From Sternotherus odoratus (lineage: Eukaryota > Chordata > Testudines > Kinosternidae), in assembly GCA_032164245.1 (NCBI GenBank), contig JAVMKO010000001.1:250923644-250987643 (forward strand): a DNA stretch of 64,000 nt. Direction: 5' to 3'. The translations under genes and the position numbers were made by a program. Below the pieces are notes generated by a model. It was given only the letters and a program-made list of their open reading frames with translations, did no database searches and was not told the origin of the DNA. Below, piece by piece: positions 44,756-55,795 of this stretch. How positions within the stretch are numbered: the stretch's first letter is position 1; every line of letters begins with the position of its first letter.

Positions 44756-45190
44756 TTGGGGTTGGTTGGAGGGTAAGTGAGGTGGGGGTGTCGGGTTTGG
44801 TCGGGGGGTAAGTGAGCTGGGGGTGTTGGGTTTGGTCTGGGGGGGTGGGAAGGTGTCGGGGTGAGGTGTGGGTGTTGGGGTTGGTCAGGGGGTGTTGGGT
44901 TTGGTGGGGGGTGAGGAGGGGGGTCGGGGTTGGTCGAGGGGTAAGTGAGGTGTGGGTGTCGGGTTTGTTTGTGGTGGTAGGTAGGGGTGTCGGGTTTGGT
45001 TGGGGGGGAAAGAGGTGGGTGCGTCAGGTTTGGTCTATGGGGGGTGAGGTGTGGGTGTTGGTCAGGGGGTGTTGGTAGGGGGGTGACGTGGGGGTGTTGG
45101 GTTTGGGTGGGGGGTGAAAATGTGAGTCGGGGTTGGTCGAGGGGTAAGTGAGGTAGAGGTGTCGGGTTTGCTCAGGGGGGTGAGGTGGGG
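44756..45190. repeat. GT-rich degenerate tandem array, G-quadruplex-prone
   Basis: Recurrent GGGTGTCGGGTTTGG and GGGGGTAAGTGAGGTG modules at roughly 30-45 bp spacing on the plus strand, with many runs of three to six G. It lies between the 43-bp units and a final CTCTGCCCC unit that leads into the Helitron 3' hairpin. Confidence 0.8.
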
Positions 45191-45303
45191 GTGTCAGGTT
45201 TGCTCTCTGCCCCCTCCCCCCTCCAACAGGCCCCGCACTCGCTCAGCTCTCTGGCCCCTCCCCACCTCTGATGGACCCGAGCAATGCCGGGTATTTTCGC
45301 TAG

Positions 45304-45744
45304 TCTATAATAAGACCACTCTATAACAAACACACAGAAAAAACAAACAGAACTGATTCCTTAAGAAGGAAGCACTTAAGCTTAATTTATCCATTGTGTT
45401 ATCTGGGAACCTAATGCTAAAAAACTTACATGCTCACTTACCGTCCACTTACAGAAGGTAAAGCCCAAATGTAATTTAAAAGTGTAAGGATTCTCTAAAG
45501 TACAAAAGTTCATCAGATTAATTTTAAAACTTGATTTAGTTAAACTACTTAAAACCCCTATTACAGACATAGATTAATTAAATCATTGCTTATCAATTTA
45601 GCTAGCACTGAAAAGTTATAGACTTAATCTAAACGGACATAAACAAGGGCTCGACTGATTTAAGTGTGTCCACTTTAGTAATTTGCACTGATTTAACAAG
45701 ATCCATTTAAAAACTGTTTTAGTCAAACTGGTACCTTTTCTAGT
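45304..45744. other. Mostly unique; weak exon candidate and MITE scrap
   Basis: A minus-strand segment 45442-45494 is bounded by CTTTAG acceptor-like and ACG|GTAAGTGAG donor-like sequence and is open (NPYTFKLHLGFTFCKWT). It is unrecognised and may be chance. Around 45622-45735 there is a possible degenerate MITE (GTGTCCACTTTAG). Confidence 0.25.
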
Positions 45745-46380
45745 ACATAAGAACATAAGAGTGGCCACACTGGGGCAGACCAGTGGTCCACCTAGCCCAG
45801 TAGCCTATCTTCCAACAGGAGCCAATGCCCAGGTGCTTCAGAGGGAATGAACAGAACAGGCAATCCTTGAGTGATCCATCCTATTGCCCATTCTCAGCTT
45901 CTGGCAAACAGAACCCAGGGACACCCAGGGCATGGGGTTGCATCTAGGAGCATCTTGGCTAATAGCCACTGATGGTCCTATTCTCTATGAATTTATTTAG
46001 TTCTTTTTCTGAACCCAGTTATAGTCTTGGCCTTCACAACAACCCTGGCAACAGGTTCCACTGATTGTGCATTGTGTGAAGAAATACTTCCTTTTCTTTT
46101 AAAGCTTCTGCCTATTAATTTCATTTGGTGACCCTTAGTTTTTGTGTTATGAAAAGGAGTGAACACTTCCTTATTCATTTTCTCCACACCAGTCATGCTT
46201 TCACAGACCTCATATCATATACCTCCCCCTCATCCCCCACCAACCCCAAGTCATCTCTTTTTCCAAGCTGAAAAGTCCCAGTGTTTTTAATCTCTCCTTA
46301 TATGGAAGCTGTTCTATACTTCTAATCATTTTTGTTGCTGTTCTTTGTATCTTTTCCAATTCTAATATATCTTCTTTGAT
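45745..46380 (-). pseudogene. CR1 antisense, 3' end and ORF2 C-terminus
   Basis: The 3' terminus of a long minus-strand CR1: inverted TCTTATGTTCTTATG terminal repeats at 45745-45760, the 3' UTR-like GGCAGACCAGTGGTCC block, then minus-strand coding ending ...TGVEKMNKEVFTPFHNTK (about 46130-46196) and VVVKAKTITGFRK (about 46000-46045). The frame is broken elsewhere. Confidence 0.8.
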
Positions 46381-46460
46381 ATAAACTGGTTAGTCTCTAA
46401 GGTGCTACAAAGTCTTCCTCGTTTTATTTACGGATACAGACTAACACGGATGCTAATCTT
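46381..46460 (+). mobile_element. Penelope-like 3' end nested in CR1
   Basis: A sense-orientation PLE tail, ACTGGTTAGTCTCTAAGGTG, then ACGGATACAGACTAACACGG, inserted in the antisense CR1, which resumes at 46461. Confidence 0.65.
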
Positions 46461-46565
46461 AAACCTTCTTTAAGGTGGGGCACCCAGAACATGCAGAGCA
46501 TGCAGTATTCAAGGTGTGGGAGTACCATGGATTTATACAGGGCATTATATCTTCTGTCTTATTAT
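46461..46565 (-). pseudogene. CR1 antisense, segment 2
   Basis: Continuation of the CR1 with TGCAGTATTCAAGGTGTGG and ACCATGGATTTATACAGG, the antisense of the ORF2 region just upstream of segment 1. It stops at TCTTATTAT where a hAT-type element begins. Confidence 0.65.
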
Positions 46566-46905
46566 CAGGGATCCTGATTTTCCATGATAACCCTCCACCC
46601 GCAAATAAAAATCCACATTTTTCCATAATGAAAATGAAAAGCTGAAGTTTAGTTTTCCTAGCCACAGAATACCTAGGTATCAGTTGAACATGTTCTATTG
46701 ATATACAGGCGAACTCAGTTTATCTGAGCCTCCACTATCCGGCTAACCGAACCACTAGCTGCTGGAGCCCCAACTGCCCACTGCTAATTGCTGCCTGTGC
46801 CTCACCATTGTCAGAGCCAGATAACGGAGGCTCTGCACATAGATTTAAAGTACATTCAAAAATCAACCAAAAGAGGGGGAGGTTGTGCACAAAGTGACAT
46901 TGGCA
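46566..46905. mobile_element. hAT-type/Tigger composite, second copy
   Basis: Begins CAGGGATCCTGATTTTCC as at 13491. It carries the inner Tigger-like unit from TATACAGGCGAACTCAG (about 46705) to about 46840 and continues with AAAAATCAACCAAAAGAGGGGGAGG as after 13884. The outer right terminus is lost, and CR1 sequence between TCTTATTAT and TAGTTGGGATTATG is deleted as well. Confidence 0.6.
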
Positions 46906-47149
46906 TTTTTAGTAGTTGGGATTATGTTTGCCACATGCATTACTTTGTATTCATCAACATTAAATTTCGTCTGCCCTGTTGTTGCCCAGTCACCCAGTTT
47001 TGTGAGATCTCTTTGTAACTCTGCTTTGGACTTAACTATCTGGAGTAATTTTGTATTGTCTGAAAACTTGCCACCTTACTGTTTACCCCTTTTTCCAGAT
47101 TATTTATGAATATATTGAACAGCACTGGTCCCAGTATTGATCCTTGGAG
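46906..47149 (-). pseudogene. CR1 antisense, segment 3 (RT region)
   Basis: Minus-strand RT region: TTGGGATTATGTTTGCCACA, TCATCAACATTAAATTTCG, GTCACCCAGTTTTGTGAGAT, GAACAGCACTGGTCCCAGTA. The last of these is the antisense of the GTGLVLFN block of the polymerase. Broken at 47150 by another element. Confidence 0.75.
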
Positions 47150-47484
47150 GCAAAGGGGCAGACTCTGTGGATGTTCCAGGGCCATAGCACCCACAGGGGA
47201 AAAAAAAGTGGTTGCTAAGTGTTCACTGACAGATCTGCTCCTCCCCCACCCACCAGTGGACCAGGCCGATCAGCACCTCCCACCCACCGTGATCAGCTGT
47301 TCAGTGGCATGCAGGAGGAACTGGGTGGGAGAGGGAGGATTGGAGACAGAAAGAGATGGGGGAAGGAGTGGAACAGAGGCAGGAAGAAGTGGGGACTTGG
47401 GGAATGGGGTGGAGCAAGGCCTGGAGCAAAGCAAGGGTCCAGCACCCCAAGGGAAAAATCACAAAATTGGCACCAGACAACTGA
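47150..47484. mobile_element. hAT-like MITE nested in CR1
   Basis: An insert with GGGCCATAGCACCCACAGGG on the left and CCAGCACCCCAAGGGAAAAATC on the right, roughly inverted in sense. It has an intervening CTCCTCCCCCACCC-rich half and a GGGAGAGGGAGG-rich half, so it can fold on itself. Exact ends and duplication are not resolved. The 137-codon frame 47106-47519 is read-through. Confidence 0.45.
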
Positions 47485-48810
47485 CCATTTATTCCTACCC
47501 TTTGTTTTCTATCTTTTAATCAGTTACTGATCAATGAGAGGACCTTCCCTCTTATCCCATGACTCACTATTTTGCTTAAAAGCCTTTGGTGAAGCACCTT
47601 GGACTATTAGAAAGCCTTTGACAAGTATACTAAATCCACTGGGTCACCTTTGTCGACCTGCTCGTTGATACCCGCAAAGAATTCTAATAAATTGGTGAGG
47701 CATGATTTCCTTTTATAAAAGCCATGTTGACTCTTTCCCAACAAATCATATTTGTACATTTGTCTGATAATTCTGTTCTTTACTCTAGTTTCAACCAGTT
47801 TGACCAGTACTAAACTTAGGCTTACAAGCCTCTAGTTGCCACAATTGATTCTGGAGCATTTTCTAAAACTTGGTGTCACATTAGCTATCTGGTGCAGAAG
47901 CTAATTTGAGTGAGATTATATATCACAGTTAGTTGTTCTCCAATTTCATATCTGAGTTCCTTCAGAACTCTTGGGTGAATCCCATCTGGCTCCGGTGACT
48001 TATTACCGTTTAGTTTACCAGTTTGTTCCTAATCCTCCTCGATTTACATCTCACCTGGGACAATTCCTCAGATTGTCACCGAAAAAGCATGGCTCAGGTG
48101 TGGAAACCTCCCTCTCGTGTTCTGCAGTAAAGATGGATGCAAAGAATTCATCTAGCTTCTCTGAAACAGCCTTGTCCTCCGTGCGTGCTTCTTTAGGATC
48201 TTGGCCGTTTAGTCGCCCCACTCATTGTTTGGCAGGCTTCCTGCTTCGGAGATAGTTTTTGAGTTTTTGGCTAATTACTCTTCAAATTCTTTTTTGGCCT
48301 GCCTAATTTTACTTTTACACTTGGCTTGCCAAAGTTTATGCTCTTTCATATTTTCCTCGGTGGAATTTATCTTCCATTTTTTAAAGGATGCCTTTTTCAC
48401 ATCTCTAACCACTCCTTTTACTTCGTTGTTTAGCCATGATGCACCATTTTTGACCTCTGTTTTTTTAATTTGGGGTATACATTTAATTTGAGACTATTAT
48501 GGTGTTTCTAAAAAGTTTCTATAGTTTGTAGGCATTTCACTTTGGGGATGGTACCTTTTAATTTCTATAACTAGCTCCCCCTATTTTTGTGTAGTTCCTT
48601 TTTGACATTAAACGCTATTGTGGTGGGCTTCTTGGGTGTCTCCCCACTCTCCTTCACACACAAGGATGTTAAATTTAATCATCATCATACCTATTGCTGA
48701 GTGGTTCAGTTTATATTCACCTTTGGGACCAGATCTTATGCCAGGACTAGCTGCTCTGAGAAGCAGTTATTAATCATGTCTACAAAGTATGGTGTCTAGT
48801 ACAGATAACC
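47485..48810 (-). pseudogene. CR1 antisense, segment 4 (RT fingers and upstream ORF2)
   Basis: Antisense of ordered CR1 ORF2 blocks: CCTTTGGTGAAGCACCTTGG and AGAAAGCCTTTGACAAG (QKAFDK block, about 47600-47630), GGCATGATTTCCTTTTATAA with CCATGTTGACTC (QHGF/KGxSCLT block), TTCCTTCAGAACTCTTGGGTGAAT (region upstream of the polymerase) and, near 48470, TTTGGGGTATACATTTAA. Together with segments 1-3 it makes about 3 kb of one CR1. Many frameshifts. Confidence 0.8.
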
Positions 48811-48814
48811 TGTT

Positions 48815-50920
48815 TTATAAACTCATGTGCATGAATTTTTAGGTTCTAAACTGCTCAAATACGTTTGAAATATTCTTTATACTCAGTGGCAGTGCAATTT
48901 ATTTTCTCATTGTTTCAAGCTAATCTGGAAACAACAAAATTTCACAGCTCATTTTATAGTTCAATGACACTAGTACTTACCATGAAATGCTTAACATTAA
49001 GATGGAAAGTATGACGCTCTTATATCACCTCATCACAGAAATCACACAGTCTGACATCAAATGATTTCTTCCAGTTTTACAGATAAAGAATTTGCACAGA
49101 CACATTAACCAGGAAAAATATTTCCATTTTGAACACAAAATGAAAGCCATTATCTCCATACTATCTAATGTGAAAGAGTTAAATGTTTAAAGTTTTTGAA
49201 GTCAAGTTTGCTTCAATAAAGGGTCTGCTTTAAAAAACATGTCTGTACAAAAAAGTTGAAGAAGTTCATCACTGATTCTTTCAGTCACGTTTTTATCAAA
49301 TTGAATCTCTAACTAGGAATTTATCACAGATTATTACTATGGGTATTCTTGACTAAAAGATCAATATCTCTATTTACCAACTTTGAAATATTTCTAGCAT
49401 ATGGTTTCAAAATCAGATATAAAAATTTTATTCTTACTGAGATTCTGCCTCATACACAATTATTCAGCTAACTAGTCTCAGATATACATACAGTGTAACG
49501 GAAAATGGATAAAAACTAATTACTGGGATTTTCCTTTAACAATTTTTTGATTAATTTCTTATGAAGTTGAAAAGGCAAAACCAGAAAACATACAGACAAG
49601 TAATGCTGCAACATAAAAATCACAAAAATTAAGCTATCCATATCTGAAATTTAGACAACTCTTTTTAAGATATCCCATATTAAAGTTATATCTCACAGCT
49701 CACGTGACAAGAAGATGCATTACTAACTAGCCAATATTAACCAGAGATCACCGTGAACACCTCTCACTGAAGACAATGAAAGGGCTCCATGGGAAGTTGG
49801 ATCACGCCTTATACAAACAGAAAACATTTTTGCTTCAAGTCCTTAAAAACAAGGATTTAAGAAATATAGGCAGAATACCAAATTCATCATTTGTAAGTAT
49901 TAACACCTTTGTCTCAAAATCAGTATAAAGTAAGTGTTTGCATCTACTAATTTAGTTAAAAGATTTCTAGCAACAGAGAAAGGCAAAGAATTGTTAGCTT
50001 AGGAAGGCATGTATATTAAGTAGTAAAGGGGGGGGCAATTATTTTTGTGCAACTATAAATACAAAAGTATTTCAGAAGAATGTCCTAATATCTGATTTTT
50101 GTATTGAAAGTAAGTGATCAGTTAAGCCTGAAGGAAGAGAATTCTCAAACTGAAGCTTCACATCCCTCTCCATCATGTCTGAAATACAAGAAATTCAACT
50201 TGAGCAACAACTCTTTTGCCTCCTGTGTCTTAGAAGCCTGTAACTCGCCTGCTGTCTCTTCAGAAATATGGTTTCCAATACATTCCTCTGTTGAAACTAA
50301 AATGTACGATTTATTCTCGACAGTAATTTAATTCCTACTCCTATGGTCTCCAAAAATCTAATTTCTCAAATTCCATTTATCCCAAATTCAGATTATGTTT
50401 TCATCCTTACTCACATATAAGATGACACCTTTCCATTTGACACGCTTCACTTGAACCCTGGCGTTTTCAGATTCCAATATTAAATCTCCATTCCAGTTTT
50501 GACAGCATACCACTGAGTTATTTATTCCACAGAGAAACCTATACTCAGACTATTACAGTTTTATGATTAAACAGTCTAAGGAGCCAAGAAACATGCCAAC
50601 TTAACTCTATCATTGTAGTTACAAGATATTCGAGAAATAGCAATGTAACTAATGTTAGACTGTTTTTCTACATTAAATACACATGTAAGCAATTAGTATT
50701 TTCCCTCATTGTCTTCTACCAAGTTCTCAGTTGCTTTGAAATAGGCTGGTCAAACCTGGCAATGTTGCCCTAAACTACAGATGTCCATACCTAGGCTCCT
50801 GAACTGATCACAGCCTACTTAAAGATCTTAATCTGCGACTGTATCAGGTACAGAGACAGGTTTAAAAATGTTTAAAAGTTCTCACATGACATTCTTCTAG
50901 TCCAGGCAGCCTTAGTTTTA
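48815..50920. other. Unique AT-rich sequence, no gene seen
   Basis: No recognised transposon or exon; an 8-G run at 50028-50035. Confidence 0.4.
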
Positions 50921-50929
50921 GACGGTCTT

Positions 50930-51075
50930 GTGGGCCCTAAGGCTACAATACAGAGCTTACAGCAGTGTAACACTGTTGTAGCACTGCTAGTGAAGACACT
51001 AATACAACGGGAGAGAGCTCTCCCATTGTCTTAATTATACCAAGCTAAGATATATAGTGTATACATAGCCTATAA
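50930..51075. mobile_element. MITE fragment (CTACACT-ended family)
   Basis: CCCTAAGGCTACAATACAGAG and GAGAGCTCTCCCATTGTCTTAATTATACC match the 28096-28370 element, ending ATAGTGTATACATAGCC. Shorter and more diverged. Confidence 0.5.
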
Positions 51076-51499
51076 CAATCTTGCAACAGCTACTTAGGTT
51101 CCGGAAATAACCATTCAGAAAACAGCTTTGACACTCCCTTCCTTCTGGCAACTAGCTTCCAATTTCTTCTTGTCCAGGGCAGAAAGGTTAGGGACGTCCC
51201 CTATTCAGTTTCCTTGAGAACACTCCTTAATGCCATCTGACCCACATGAAGTACCTCTATGGAGCAGGTTAAACGTACAGAAAACATTATGGAGAACTGT
51301 ATTTTTTGTGAAATTCCATTGAAACTTTTAAGCTGGCAAATATCGTACATTAACCATGCTTTACAACTTCTACTTGCTAAAGCAGAGTAGCAGAGAGGCC
51401 CCAATGATTGAAGACATTAAAAATGGATTGTTTCTATCATTCAATCAAGGTGAAAGAGAACCTCAAGAGTAAGACTGGTGAAACTAGAAGCTGAAAAGA

Positions 51500-51572
51500 G
51501 TCAGAGAGGTAGCCGTGTTAGTCTGGAATTTACTTTAGTTAGTCTTTAAGGTGCCACAGGACTCTGTCACTT
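51500..51572 (-). mobile_element. Penelope-like 3' end with inverted 5' segment
   Basis: The first 29 bases are the antisense PLE terminus (CAGAGAGGTAGCCGTGTTAG...). The following 35-40 bases are the adjacent PLE sequence in the opposite orientation (TTAGTTAGTCTTTAAGGTGC...). Flanks CTAGAAGCTGAAAAGA (51484-51499) and CTAGAAACTGAAAAGA (51573-51588) are a 16-bp target duplication with one mismatch. On the minus strand this is a normal 3' end joined to an inverted upstream piece. Confidence 0.75.
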
Positions 51573-51589
51573 CTAGAAACTGAAAAGAT

Positions 51590-52770
51590 ATGCTAGGTGT
51601 ATTCTGAAACACTGCACTTTTGCACAATACTAAATGAATGCCACAATTCACTGTCAAAAACTTGCAACAGTGGGTGCCTGTCACATGAAACTTCTGATGC
51701 TAGTGAGTATGATAAACTGATTTTTTAATTTTACTGATAATGTATTGGGGGAAGTCACAAATTCTGTTCAAAATAAAAGCTGAAAACTGTGGCAATGGAT
51801 GACTTCAGATCTATACAAGCCACGGTGTCTATCATTTCTTGAATTTCATTATTTTTGGATTATGCCACTATTTTAGAATACTTATTAACATATCGAGAAA
51901 TGGATTGCTTTATTCCTTTCTCCTGACATTTAATTGGCATAATACAATCAAGAACCAAGGCCAATATTTTCAAGATCGATTAGTGATTTAGGACTTTTCA
52001 AATTTTTGGGTGATCAATCTGAGACACCTTAAAGGGGTCTGATTTTTGAAAGAGCTGGGGATCCACCCACCCACAGAAATTCATGCTCCTTTAATGGGTT
52101 AGGTTGAGCATCTAAAAAACTGAGGCACCCAACTTCACTAGTCAAAATTTGGTCCATCATTAATTTTCCTGTGCTCTCCATCCTGGACTCTTCTTATAGT
52201 TCTGTATATGTTTGGGTTCTCCATTGTAACAGAGTCAGCTGTAAGGAGATCTTTTTTGTGTGTGGAAAGATTAAAAAGGTGAGCATAAAGCAGTACTTGG
52301 AGTTACGTTTACTTATGTGAAAGCCAGTTTAAAATTATCTCCGTTAAATCCCACACTTGGCCTTGTCTAACTCCACTGATGGTTTTGGAACAGTTAACTG
52401 GAAACATAAGTAAAAAAATGATCACTCATTTTCCTGACTCTCTCACATTACATTTGCTTCATAAAGCACTCATGACTTTTAATAAAATTGCTAAACAACT
52501 ATTTATGGTGCAGTATCTGCACTGTACAGTATATGTAAGTCAGCACATTACTTTTAGTTCTAGTCAATAAGTGAATTTACCAGAGATACCAGAGAATGCT
52601 TTAGTACTAAAATTGGCTTCATATTCTTAAAAGAACCTTTAATAATATATAGGCAGAAAATGTAGCTCATTCACCAGTAGTGTTTTGAGTGAATGAAAAA
52701 TATGGTATCTCTATGTGGGTGGGTGGGTGGGAGATGGTTGAATCTTCCCAGAATTCCAAATCACAATTTT
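51590..52770. other. Unique sequence, no gene seen
   Basis: Contains a short (GGGT)n run near 52715-52730. No exon recognised. Confidence 0.4.
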
Positions 52771-52789
52771 GAAGGATAAGAGGAAGAAA

Positions 52790-54185
52790 CTCACTGTGCC
52801 CCCCAATGGGTGCTCCACGGTAGATGTATCTGTGCCTCTGCACCTCTAATTGAAGATTTTAGGTAGCAGTGTCAATTCAGCCTGGACATGGCTCTCCCTC
52901 CCTCGTGGTCTGCCTCGAGGTTACCTATTTTTACATTGGCAAACACCCCTCAGTTCCTTCTCTACTGTTGTGCCCCTTATGGAGAATTCTGAAGTAGAGG
53001 GCAAGTTGTGGAGCACCCAAAAAGACACGCATCTCAGACTCATTAGAGCACAAGGTGAATAACTTCTTTTTTGAGTAGTGTCCCTGTGAATGCTCCATGG
53101 TAGGTGACTTTAAAGCAGTATACCCTCATAGAAGGTTGGGGCTTCGGAGTGGAGTTTATTACTACAGAGAGTACTGTGGAGCGGATGATGGCATGGGAGG
53201 CTGAATGTCCAGTGATTGCATAATGTTCTGCGAAAGCATGGACCGATGCCCCAGCCACTCGTCTGCAGATTTTTGAGATAGGGACATCTTTAAGGAAGGC
53301 AGAAACTGACCTAATGGAGAGCATATGATTTCGAGAAAGATCAAGGGTGGAATCTGGTATCTATCAGCGACCATTTGGATAGTCTTTGAGAGACTATTGA
53401 GGAGTCTTTAATCTTTCCGCAAAGTAAAGGAAGAGTTTAGAGAACTTCCTGAAGTCCTTAATGCTTTTTAAATAGAAGATTAGTACTCTAACATCTATGC
53501 ATAATTCCCTCCCTGTTGTCACAACATGGTTGGGGGGGGGGGGGGGAGAAAATGGGAGAGGGAACAAATAAAGTTGTTAGTCTCTAAGGTGCCACAAGTA
53601 CTCCTCATTGTAAGAGAGCAAGTTGCCCTGGGCTCAAAGGGAGGTCTAACTCAAAGCTCTGAGAACTGTTAAGATCCCAGGTTGGAGCGGGTGGTCTCAT
53701 ATGCGGGAAGAGATTCCCAATGCCTTTAAGGAATCCACACATCAGCGGATGAGCAAACAGCAAGTTTCCATCTACATGATGGTGGAAAGCCATTAGGGCC
53801 ACAAGATTAAGGGAGCTGAGTGAGTTTTTACCTCTTGAGGTCTAAAATGTAGTCTAAAATCAGAGGAAGAAAAGAAGGTTGGGTCTGGTTGCTTAGAATT
53901 ACATCAAACTTCGAATTGTAATTTTTGTAGTTAAGTACATTGAATGGTTAACTTTTGGCTGTGCAGCAATACATCTGTCACCTCACTGTTCGAGATCAAA
54001 GGCGGTTGAAAAGACTTGGGGGCGGGGGTCACCCGCACGGAACTAGATAGCCTCGAAGTAAACCACTAGGGAGGGAGTGCAGGCTGAATGGACACGGCTA
54101 CCTAAAATCCCATTTAAAAGCTAAGGGGCAGCTCCACCCACAGTGGAGCACCACAGGGACACTACTCGAAGAAGGCAGCTAAGCT
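52790..54185 (-). pseudogene. DIRS-like tyrosine-recombinase retroelement, 3' part
   Basis: On the minus strand, 53802-53605 encodes HPLMCGFLKGIGNLFP and RPPAPTWDLN, matching the N-terminal part of DIRS-type tyrosine recombinases. Further on, 53324-53043 encodes RSVSAFLKDVPISKICRR and ASVHAFAEHYAITG, matching their C-terminal part and retaining HYA with the candidate Tyr nucleophile. The frame is broken between them. Sequences 53063-53097 and 54144-54174 are inverted repeats of each other (GAGTAGTGTCCCTGTG versus CACAGGGACACTACTC), which fits DIRS termini rather than LTRs. It is interrupted by a 15-G run and a PLE scrap. Confidence 0.6.
53568..53612 (+). mobile_element. Penelope-like 3' scrap nested in DIRS-like copy
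   Basis: AAGTTGTTAGTCTCTAAGGT then GCCACAAGTACTCCTCATTG, the sense PLE tail just before its terminal ACTAACACGG block; only about 45 bp. Confidence 0.6.
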
Positions 54186-54189
54186 AAAA

Positions 54190-55795
54190 AGCCAATAGGG
54201 TATCCCATAGCAGCCCTTCTACACCTAGAAAGTGGGAAGAAACTCTTGATGACTAGCTGCTGCAATAGCTCCTAAGGTACAGAGCTGTCCAGGCACTGAA
54301 AATGGAGTCAGCCAGAAAATGGAAGAGGAATAAACACACAATAGGGACTGAGGCAGTGTTCCTGATGTGCTTGGAACCAAAGAGCTGATCTTTCCTCCAC
54401 ATCCCCCTCCCCCCCCGCATACCAGTCCCCCTAACTCTTGCTAGCAGTCTGGATAATTAGGGGGTGCTTGCCTGTCTATCAATTTGAACTTGCAAAAGCA
54501 GAGTCAGCGAGTGGATTTGACAAAAGGAAGAACTTTAAAACAAACTCCATTGATGTTCCCAAATTATATTAGTTCCTGCCCCCACATCATAGTCTTTCCT
54601 GATAACTGTGCCACAATTATGCTCTTAACCAGTATTCCCCCAGTTTTGTTTGCATTAAAAGGTCTCATTCCCTTATGATGGAACAATTCACATTCTGAAG
54701 AGAAGTAAACTGGCCAGGCCTGCTGGATAAGGGAGCACAACTGGCCTGCCCCATTGAAAGTGAGACAACTGGTTGTGAAAACGAGCAAAACTGTAGCAGC
54801 TGAGCTGGGCTATCAAGGGCTTTGAATAGCAGCATCTGACAAACTGTACAAGTTGTGTGCTCATCATGCCAGTGATTAACTGAAACCTTGTCATTCACAA
54901 CCACGGAGAGACCAAATGAGCAGGAAGGAGGCTACATAGCTTTTTAGATGCAATAAGTCTCTGGGCAACAGCATGATCACAGATGAATGATGTGAGCAGG
55001 GATATACTTGCTGCACAGCAGCAGGAGGAGCTCACAGATCATTGTTAAATATGTCAGGTCAAAACAGGGGTGGATAATTTTAGCATCTCCCAGCAATTGT
55101 ATGTTTAAACATATATTAAAGATGTAGGGTCTGAATGTACAGTGGTATGTGGGATGACAAAAATGCTGGAGTATCAAGTGTATGAACTGAATATTTACTC
55201 ACTAGGGATTAACCCAGAAATTAGCTATGCAAGTCCTTCCAAAGGATGTGGCAATGAAAACTATGGAAGCACAAAATCACAGTATATTGGTTTACCATAC
55301 ATAGCCAATGTAATGATTTAGTTGCCTTATTTTGTTTGATCTTTCCCATTTAAGCCCCCCGTTAATATTTTCCTTTTCATCTATATTTATTACTATTCAA
55401 ACTGTGACATCACTAGTCTGGCCTAAAGCTTAAAGTCCACAGGGACACAAGTGTATCACAAAAATCAACTGATATTCTGAATGGAAACCACAGAAAAAAA
55501 TATTGAAAAAATGTAAGTATGTCACATTGGAGCATCAACTGGTTAGTGTTGCCCCTGTAAACTGGCTCAAATTGGGAATCAGTGTTTCTGTACTGAAGAC
55601 AACAGAAGACGTTTCAGTTAGTTTGCAAAGTTAATATTACAAACATTGGGGGGGGGGGAGAAGAGGCGCCGAGGGGAGAGAGGAGTAAACCAGTTGGTAC
55701 CCTAAGTGGTAAAGGGGTATCCACAGATGATATAAAGTAGTCATGGTTGCTCCATGTCTAGCTGGCAGCCAGTATATCAAGTGGAATGCCCTAAG
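54190..55795. other. Unique sequence, no gene seen
   Basis: An 11-G run lies at 55648-55658. Overlapping 64-79 codon frames around 54480-54900 lack domains. Confidence 0.4.

Larger units (their letters stand above)
44310..45303 (+). mobile_element. Non-autonomous Helitron (copy 2) with internal minisatellites
   Basis: It starts TCTATATATATAAAAG after host A (44309) and ends in hairpin ACCCGAGCAATGCCGGGT (45275-45292), seven bases, then CTAG (45300-45303) before host T (45304). These are the Helitron hallmarks: 5' TC, 3' hairpin, CTRR, A/T target without duplication. The first 250 bases match copy 1. Instead of copy 1's short middle it holds four 43-bp tandem units (44568-44739) and a long GT-rich degenerate array (44756-45190). 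The frame at 44812-45078 (Gly/Val/Trp repeats) is a translation of that array, not a gene. No Rep/helicase. Confidence 0.85.

Noticed and set aside
44812..45078. 88-codon Gly/Val/Trp-rich frame
   Set aside because: Translation of a GT-rich minisatellite inside a Helitron.
46788..47018. 76-codon plus-strand frame as an exon
   Set aside because: Spans the end of a hAT/Tigger composite and antisense CR1 sequence.
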